A DNA stretch of 64,000 nt, from the NCBI RefSeq assembly GCF_022539315.1, contig NC_066315.1, positions 124,159,374 to 124,223,373 on the forward strand. The letters are read 5' to 3'. Made by a program: the position numbers and the translations under genes. The notes under the pieces were generated by a model. It was not told the DNA's origin, did not search any database, and saw only the letters and a list, made by a program, of their open reading frames with translations. The DNA is from Serinus canaria (taxonomy: Eukaryota > Chordata > Aves > Passeriformes > Fringillidae). Shown in pieces: positions 57,583-64,000 of the stretch (the stretch's first letter is position 1; every line of letters begins with the position of its first letter).

Positions 57583-58108
57583 TGGTAACAATTTTTAAAA
57601 GACAGGCATTGTTTCATACGAAAGTAAGATAAAAAATACCAGTTTATTTTCTAATGGTGATGTGAATGTAATTATCTTCAGGCACATCCTTTCAATGAAT
57701 AAGTATAATATTTACTAATCTTCAGAAAGAGGAATATTTAAAACCATTATTCCAAATCATTTTTGCCCAATGTGATGAGAAAAAGTATCAGTAAATTTCT
57801 TATAATATTTCATCATCAGAAGTTGTAACACTTTCTTATCAATTCATTATTGATTGCACCTTTACAATTCAATATTTCAAACAATCAAAAAACGATTGCT
57901 CATTGTTTATTTTCTCAATAGTCTCACTAACAATGTTTTTACTACCAATTAATTCTTTTGATTCATTCTTGTTCAGATTGTGACCTTGAGGTTGGGAGAA
58001 TCTAGGATGCTGTAGGGGGGGAAAGGAGCACAGCTCAGAGCTGAGCAAAAGGAAAAGGCCATTATATTCTAGTGCATCGTTTGAAATTCACTGCAGTATT
58101 GCTGCACC

Positions 58109-58209
58109 CTGTTAGTGCAGTTCTGTTTGGAACATGACCAAAACCTAAGTTTTAATTCAAAACATGCAGTTTAATTTTGATCATGTTCCAAGCTAAATTG
58201 CATTAGTAG
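58109..58209. other. Imperfect long hairpin, possible conserved element
   Basis: The arm core TTGGAACATGACCAAAA (58127-58143) pairs with TTTTGATCATGTTCCAA (58175-58191) with one mismatch across a 31-nt loop. The pairing continues outward with mismatches between 58109-58126 and 58192-58209 (TTAGTGCAGTT against AAATTGCATTAG). The overall shape is about 45-nt arms with a terminal loop. The flanks (58010-58600) are non-repetitive. Confidence 0.7.
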
Positions 58210-59234
58210 AGTATTGTAAATAAAGCAGTTTTAATGGAGGAATGAAAATATGACAGCTTTTGCTCTGCCCCTCTCTCCATTACACCATTTTGGCTCTTCT
58301 GTAGTATGGAAAAGCTGAAGTGAAACTGAGCTCTTCAGGATGCCAGCTTCATGATCTCTTAAAGTTCAAAAGAACATTCTGGCAAGTGAACAAGTGTTAG
58401 TATGTCAGAGAAATGTTAAAAACAGCAGTGATAAGAGAGTGGGGAAGAGCAGAATGACAGTGTGACGCTGCCAGTCTTCATTAGGCTGAATCCTCTGTAG
58501 ATTTCAAGGGCTGAACTATGAGATGCATGAATTTGGCCATATGCCTTGAATTTCCCATTGCATGTATTTATAAAATCAGTCCTTTAGCACTGTGTATATA
58601 TGTTGGAACAGTCTGTTAGACTGAATTGGACTTCTGCATCAATAATTCTTAAACTGTCTTCAAAATACCAACATCACTGAGGGAAGTGCATCTGCTTATG
58701 TGACAAATAGGTCTATGCAATCTAACTAGGGGATATTTCTTCTGTCTGAAAAACAAATCAAATTACCAATGTCATCTTAGGTAAATACTAATAAACTTTC
58801 TATAATACATAATTACACATTTGTGTCTCTGTATGCCATCTTTCATATAAATGTAGGTAATCATGAATTGAAAATATTTCATTTGTTTAATATTTTTTGT
58901 TTAATAGCAACATATTTAGAGTCCCTCCAAAAAGAAATATCTGCAATGCAGCTAGGATATTTCCACAGCTAGTATGATTCATGCAAGATAGACTTCAGCC
59001 AGATAGCTTGAATATTGTGGCTGGGAAAGAAGTCCAATCAACATGGATCCAAGGATCAAAGTTTTGCACTGATTTATTACCAACATATAATTAACCAACC
59101 ATCAATGAACTATAAGTTTAGAATAAATATCACCAATACAGGAGATGTACCACATTATCAGACAGTTGCAAAATATTATACACATAAAAAAGTACCACCA
59201 GGTTCCCTTAATATTTAAGGGATTGCTACAAAGG
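58210..59234. other. Unannotated non-coding DNA
   Basis: No gene recognised. 58430-58600 looks like complex unique sequence. Confidence 0.5.
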
Positions 59235-59490
59235 AAATGGAGACTCCTTCTACAAAGAGTCACATGAAAGAGATGAGGGTTGATTGGTAAAAGTTACTCT
59301 TGGGAAGATTTCTCTTGAACACAAAGTGAATTTTTAACAAGAGAACAATCAGCCATTCAGATCATCTCTGAGAAGTGATCAATTCCACATCAGTGGACGC
59401 TTTTTAAGATCCAGCTGGACAGGTGCTGGGCTACCTTGTCTAAAATCTGCTTTTGTCAAGAAAGGTTGGATTGGGTGATCCCTGAGGTTA
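59235..59490 (+). mobile_element. CR1 LINE fragment, 3' end
   Basis: Sense CR1 tail with landmarks 'acaaagagtcacatgaaaga' (about 59254), 'gatccagctggacaggtgct' (59408), 'aagaaaggttggattgggtg' (59459) and 'atccctgaggt' (59478). The terminal octamer repeats are lost. It is non-coding. Confidence 0.82.
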
Positions 59491-60660
59491 TTTTGTGACA
59501 GACTGAAATGATTAATGGATTGAACATCAGATCAGCAGAGGACTTTTGTCCACTGTAGCAAATGGTGTAATAAAGCAGCTGCTCATCTGGGACCATTAAA
59601 GGCCACTGCTCCCCAAATATGCCTACTAACTGGAATTTGGTCTGTGATGGAACTTGGGATAAGATAAAGTTGATGCTATTGTCCAATTATCCCACATCTA
59701 AAGAGAAGCAAAAAAGGTTATGGAGAAGAAGGTATCCACAAGTGTGAGAGACTGGAATGCTAATGTCTCAATCACAGTGCAAGCTGAGGACCCCCACCTC
59801 AGCCTACAAGCTTGTATTGTACAAGATAAGGGAAGAGGCTGATAAGAGACAGATCCTGCAAGGCAGGATAATGCTTTTTATCATGCCAAAGTCCTTTCAC
59901 AAATGGCTCAGCTTTGAAAACTCCCCTGTTCCGGAGAAATAACAGGACATTGACAGTAGAGGCAGCTGTAGCATATTGGGAGGTCTCATGGAGGACTCCC
60001 AAAGTGATCCATCAGCATTACATCAGTGTTTTACCTGAACCTGAGCTAATAAAATGCATGGAACCTTGGTCTTTTGTGGACTTCTCTCACCACCTGACAG
60101 ATCCTGCATGTTGACCACCACCTCAACAAACAGACATTGAAAGTGCAACAACCAAGGCTGGTTGCAAGGTGCACAGGTGGTGACATCTTTCTACTCTTAC
60201 CCTTTCCTTATTTTTCCTTTTTTTTTTCTTCAGTATTACTTTTATGCTTTTATATTGCTATATTAATTTAGATTACCATTCCTCACACATTTATGCCACC
60301 TTCTTGAACTCTGTTTAACCTTGTTTTCAAGAAAATGTTTTCTAAAAAGTCCCTGACAGGGGTTGCACTCCCACCTCTTCTGGGTATGTGGGAATCCCTC
60401 CTTGCACACACTGCTCTAGGAGATCTGAGTGCCCTGGCTGCCCTTCCAGGGATGTGTAATAGTCCCAGGAGATGAGCTCGCATCCCCAAGGTGGAGGTGC
60501 TGGAATAAGCCTGTGGTGGGGGTGGGTGAGATATGGCAGCAGCTGGGGATGTCTGTAATGTGTCCATACTGACCAGCCCAGGAGCAGCCCACAGTGCTGA
60601 GAGGCCACACCTGGCAGGGTCACATTTCCTGTTTCTGTCTTCTAACACCCGTTATGAGTC
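59491..60660 (+). other. Possible LTR-derived block, moderately GC-rich
   Basis: More than 1 kb of sequence that is unlike the AT-rich background: an AATAAAATGC polyadenylation-like site at about 60048, a T-rich run at 60210-60230 and a GC-richer end segment at 60340-60650. The arrangement resembles a degraded retroviral LTR or internal fragment, but no ends, target-site duplication or conserved retroviral motif could be identified. The open frames on both strands (61-121 codons) have no recognised domain. Low confidence. Confidence 0.25.
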
Positions 60661-61261
60661 CATGTGTTTTGTTTGGTTTTGCTGATTCCCCCGTTTCAAA
60701 AATCTCTGTAACTCCTTGGATAATTTTTAATACTTGTTTTCCTTTTTAGCTTTATCAGACTGAGTTGAAAAGTCCTCTCATGTCCTACTCACACACAATA
60801 ACACACATTCCTGTCCTGCTGTCTGCTTTTCCAGGTGTACCATGCAGGCCGTGGTGAAACCACCCCGCCATGAAGGTCAGCATGAAACCTATCCAAGAAT
60901 CAGGATAAGAGCTGGGTGGGCTGAGCACCTTTCATTAATCAGTGTGTCAGAAACATTTCACACCAGAAGTTTTAATCTTCAGGGCAGTTGATTCCATTTA
61001 CCTGAAATAATTTGGCTTGCAATTGCATCTGAACCTTCAAGCACTACTGTAACACAGACAACTAAATGTCATATGAAAGTGAAACTCATGCAGGGAATTT
61101 GCTGTGTCTGTAATGGATAATACATATGGAAGCCATGAATGAGATCAGGTGAAGATTTTCCTTTCAAAAGAAATTTTGAATTTTTGTTATTTTTTTGTAT
61201 GTTTTATAACATAACCCTAGCCTATAGTGCACTTATGACTTCAAGAATAATGTAGCCTGTG
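60661..61261. other. Unannotated non-coding DNA
   Basis: No gene or repeat family recognised. Confidence 0.5.
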
Positions 61262-61850
61262 GGACTAGGGAACTGATTGTCCCTCTGTACTTGGCACCTG
61301 TGAGGCCATACCTCAAATTCCCTGTTTAAATTCCCTGTTTTGAGACCCTCACTTCCAGAAAGACATTTAAGTGCTGGAACATGTCCAGAGAAGGGCAACA
61401 AAGCTGGTGAAGTGTCTGAAGCAAATTTTATGAGTAATGGCTAAGGTGACCATTGTTGGTAGTTTAGTCTGGAGAAAAGGAGATTCAGACCTCATTGGTC
61501 TCTACAACCACCTGAGAGGAGGCTGTAGTGAGGTGGGCATCAGGATCTTCTGCCATGTCTTGAGTGAGAAGATGAGAGGAAATGACCCTAAGGTGAACAA
61601 AAAGGTGTTCAGATTTGATATTAGAATTTTTTTTACACTGAAAAAGCGGTCAAGCATTGCAATGAGTTGCCCAGGGACATTGTGGAATGTCTGTCTCTGG
61701 AAATGTTTAAGTGTCATCTGTATTTGGCACCTGGGGATATGGTTGAGGTGATAAAGTGATATGGTGATTATGGTAGTGCTAGGTTGACAGTTGGACAAGT
61801 TGGTCATGAAGCTGACCAACGTTGATTGTTCTGTGGCTCTGTGAAATCAT
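61262..61850 (+). mobile_element. CR1 LINE fragment, 3' end
   Basis: Sense CR1 tail. Landmarks are 'acatgtccagagaagggcaa' (61379), 'aaggagattcagacctcatt' (61478), 'gaggaggctgtagtgaggtg' (61515), 'gagttgcccagggacattgt' (61664) and the degenerate terminus 'gttctgtggctctgtgaaat' (about 61829). A 14-bp duplication (AAATTCCCTGTTTT-like) occurs at about 61314-61342. The 104- and 105-codon frames inside it are by-products. Confidence 0.9.
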
Positions 61851-62451
61851 CTCCAAGCTCTCATCGTTTGCACAGGTAAATAATGGTGTACATACCTACT
61901 GCTGTGTGAAAATTCACTTGCCCATCTTTATAAATCTGACATACATAGGTATACACCTCAAAACCAATAAATGGACAAAGCGAGTATTAAAGTAACATAC
62001 AAAAACTGAAAAAGAAAATATGAAACGTGGAGTATAGAACCTAAGACCTACTCACTTTTGTACTCTTCAGTAGTAAGAAATGGATCACATAAGAACATCT
62101 GAACCTAAATTCAGATATGTGATATTCATATCTGAACCTAAACCTAGCTGAACATGCTAGAAAGCACAGAACACAGACTGTTCCTACATTTGTTTAAAAC
62201 CCTTACCAGTAAGAAAATTGGATTGCTTTTCCATTCTGATTGAAAAGATTAAAGTGTAACAGCATGAAATGTTAGGGAAGCCTGGTGTGCTCAGGTTATG
62301 TGGGAACTTTTGTCCCCTCTCTATCTGTAAACAGAAGGTAGGACGAATTAAGCTTCTGTGTAGGTCAATGTGCCTTATTTCACATTGTATGTCATTATAA
62401 CAAAATCTAGTTTTGTACCTAGCCAGTTATTGGTAGGCTATATAAAATCCT
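61851..62451. other. Unannotated non-coding DNA
   Basis: No gene recognised. Contains a perfect 10-bp-arm inverted repeat, TTCAGATATG (62110-62119) and CATATCTGAA (62127-62136), flanked on both sides by GAACCTAA. Confidence 0.5.
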
Positions 62452-62535
62452 AGAGTCATTTAGGTTGAAAAAAACCTCTAAGATAATTCTAAGTTAGTCT
62501 AGCACTGTTAAGTCTTAAGCTTTAATACCTACAAC
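62452..62535 (-). mobile_element. CR1 3'-end scrap, antisense
   Basis: 'AGAGTCATTTAGGTTGAAAA', then 'AAACCTCTAAGATAATTC' and 'TCTAGCACTGTTAAGT' match the start of an antisense CR1 tail in order. Similarity ends after about 85 bp. Confidence 0.7.
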
Positions 62536-64000
62536 ACCAGTATTCTGCAACTGCAGGAGTAGGTAATGCTAACTGGAATAAATCATTGGAAAAAACCAAC
62601 AAACTCATGCAGATGAAAAGTATTGCACATACCAACCTGATATGTTGGTTCTGTTTATTACCAGGAATTCACCTTTGCTTCATGGCCCACTTTTAAAGCA
62701 GATGAAAGATGTACTTTATTAATAGCTTATATTAAATTCTGGTAAAATACAGCCCTTAGCCACTGTAGAGTCATTAGAATTGATAAGGTCATCCCATCAT
62801 TAAATGTAGTGGCAAAACCAGGCCACAAGTAGCAAATCTGTTTTAATGAATCTTAGCTATTATCATATTTTCACACATAAGGGTCTTTTAGAAGTGCTAT
62901 TGCTTAGATGTCTGTCCTATCTACTTTTCTCATTGGGTGCCAAGGATACAGGGCACATTTAAACAAGGTAAAATGAAAGGGACACTGCTCCACTGTGTGA
63001 CCATTTAAAAAACAAATGTTCATAGAGCATTTGCCTTTTAAAAGAATCTTTCCCTGTCACACATACAGATTCTTCATATAGAAACTACAGTCTACAATTA
63101 TAGCAGAAATGAATAAACAAAACTTTTGCTCAAGTAAAATTTCCTACTGCTTTTAGTAAATTCCACTTAGTAACTGCTATGTCAGGAAGATGCTTCGCTC
63201 AACATACCTGGCTTTGATTTCTAGATCTGATGTAGGCAGCAAGTAGAATTCCAAATATTTAAACTCTTTGGGATGACTGGAAGCCTATCCAAGCCACTAC
63301 AATCTGTACATTGATCTGACATATTTCTAGTCAAGTCATCAGTTCTTCAGCTGCCTGTCTGTAAAAAAAATTAAAAAATCATAGTTTTTTATATTTCACA
63401 GTGGTGATATGAGGAGGCTTGTGAAATGTACAATTAATAAAGTAAATTCAAGACAGAAGTGATTCAGAGTACTACATGAAGCAGGACATGTACCATATCA
63501 CCTACACCACCAGTGGAGAGGAACAATCCTGACATCCTAATTAGACACACAATGTTGCTGAATTTTGATACTACTACTGCTTCTTGTATGTAGCAAGCCT
63601 GTACGTGTTTTGAAGCTTGGATATTCAAACTGCTATTGTTACCCATGCTGTTAATATTATGGCATTCATAATGCCTGTTAAGAACACTGACTACAAGCAA
63701 TCTCAGTGTAATCAGCTGCAATACTTTACAATATTAGATAAATTTAAAGCATCTTGGTACAAAGGAAGAAGGTACACAACATTTAATTCCTTCAAAAAGA
63801 ATAGTTACCTTTTTTTTTATAAAAGTTGCTAATGAAATAATTTTCAGTGGAAAAAAGTAAAAATAACTAGCTCACTACCAGTGCTGTATCAGGTAGTCTG
63901 CCTGCTGTTCTCTTCCTTAAGTTCATTAACAGACTTGAGAAAAATCTCAAGATAGCAAGGTCTCAAGCAGCATTTGGAAATGGTCAGTTTACCATATGGT
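62536..64000. other. Unannotated AT-rich non-coding DNA
   Basis: No gene or repeat family recognised. 62680-62950 is complex, non-repetitive sequence. Confidence 0.5.

Larger units (their letters stand above)
53850..58000. other. Unannotated non-coding DNA
   Basis: No gene found. 54110-54450 has complex, non-repetitive sequence that could be conserved non-coding DNA. A short GC-richer patch at 56030-56160 has a 64-codon minus frame without a recognisable domain. Small repeats are listed separately. Confidence 0.5.

Noticed and set aside
60283..60648. 121-codon minus frame and overlapping frames
   Set aside because: Several frames are open because of GC-rich composition in a probable LTR-derived block; no domain.
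1..64000. tRNA, rRNA, spliceosomal RNA or known microRNA genes
   Set aside because: No matching conserved boxes or recognisable precursor were seen while reading both strands; a dedicated covariance-model search was not possible.

Overview
The window looks like non-coding DNA from a bird, most likely a songbird, from an intergenic region or a very large intron. The composition is AT-rich. About a dozen CR1 LINE fragments carry the typical avian 3' end (ATTCTATG-like terminus), and there are avian-type endogenous retrovirus LTRs. I found no complete protein-coding gene, no rRNA, tRNA or recognisable small RNA gene, and no CRISPR, operon or other prokaryotic feature. Nearly all open reading frames here are short chance frames or lie inside retroelement remnants. 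Family assignments for repeats rest on recalled consensus patterns, not a database search, so repeat edges are approximate unless target-site duplications (TSDs) are given.

Layout. 1-5 kb: a CR1 3' end (+), then a back-to-back CR1 pair (3340-4640) whose structure fits a twin-primed insertion. 5-14 kb: unannotated AT-rich DNA with two perfect 19-bp-arm hairpins 1,002 bp apart and a 153-bp block with no G or C. 14-17.3 kb: a solo LTR with a clear 6-bp TSD (14067-14454), a probable second LTR of another family and a CR1 3' end. 17-27 kb: mostly unannotated, with a 59/60-bp tandem duplication, a CR1 3' end and a second copy of the first LTR with its own 6-bp TSD (26954-27336). 27-43 kb: a CR1 3' end, a GC-richer block at 30.7-31.0 kb, long unannotated AT-rich stretches and a CR1 endonuclease-domain remnant (42860-43365).

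44-53 kb: an (AAT)n(AAG)n array, a GC-richer block with a 206-codon open frame that is probably not coding, and a composite of an ATTCT-type pentanucleotide array, CR1, LTR fragment and CR1 (50264-52175). 53.4-53.8 kb: an open minus-strand stretch broken by one TGA and ending in a good splice-donor match. It is the best candidate for a real or decayed protein-coding exon, but I do not recognise it. 54-64 kb: unannotated DNA, an imperfect hairpin that could be a conserved non-coding element, CR1 3' ends and an LTR-like block.

No set of genes acts together here. The main content is retroelement history, simple repeats and a few structural oddities. I found no convincing previously undescribed biological system. 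The hairpin pair, the putative CR1 twin-priming event and the unidentified exon-like frame most deserve a second look.
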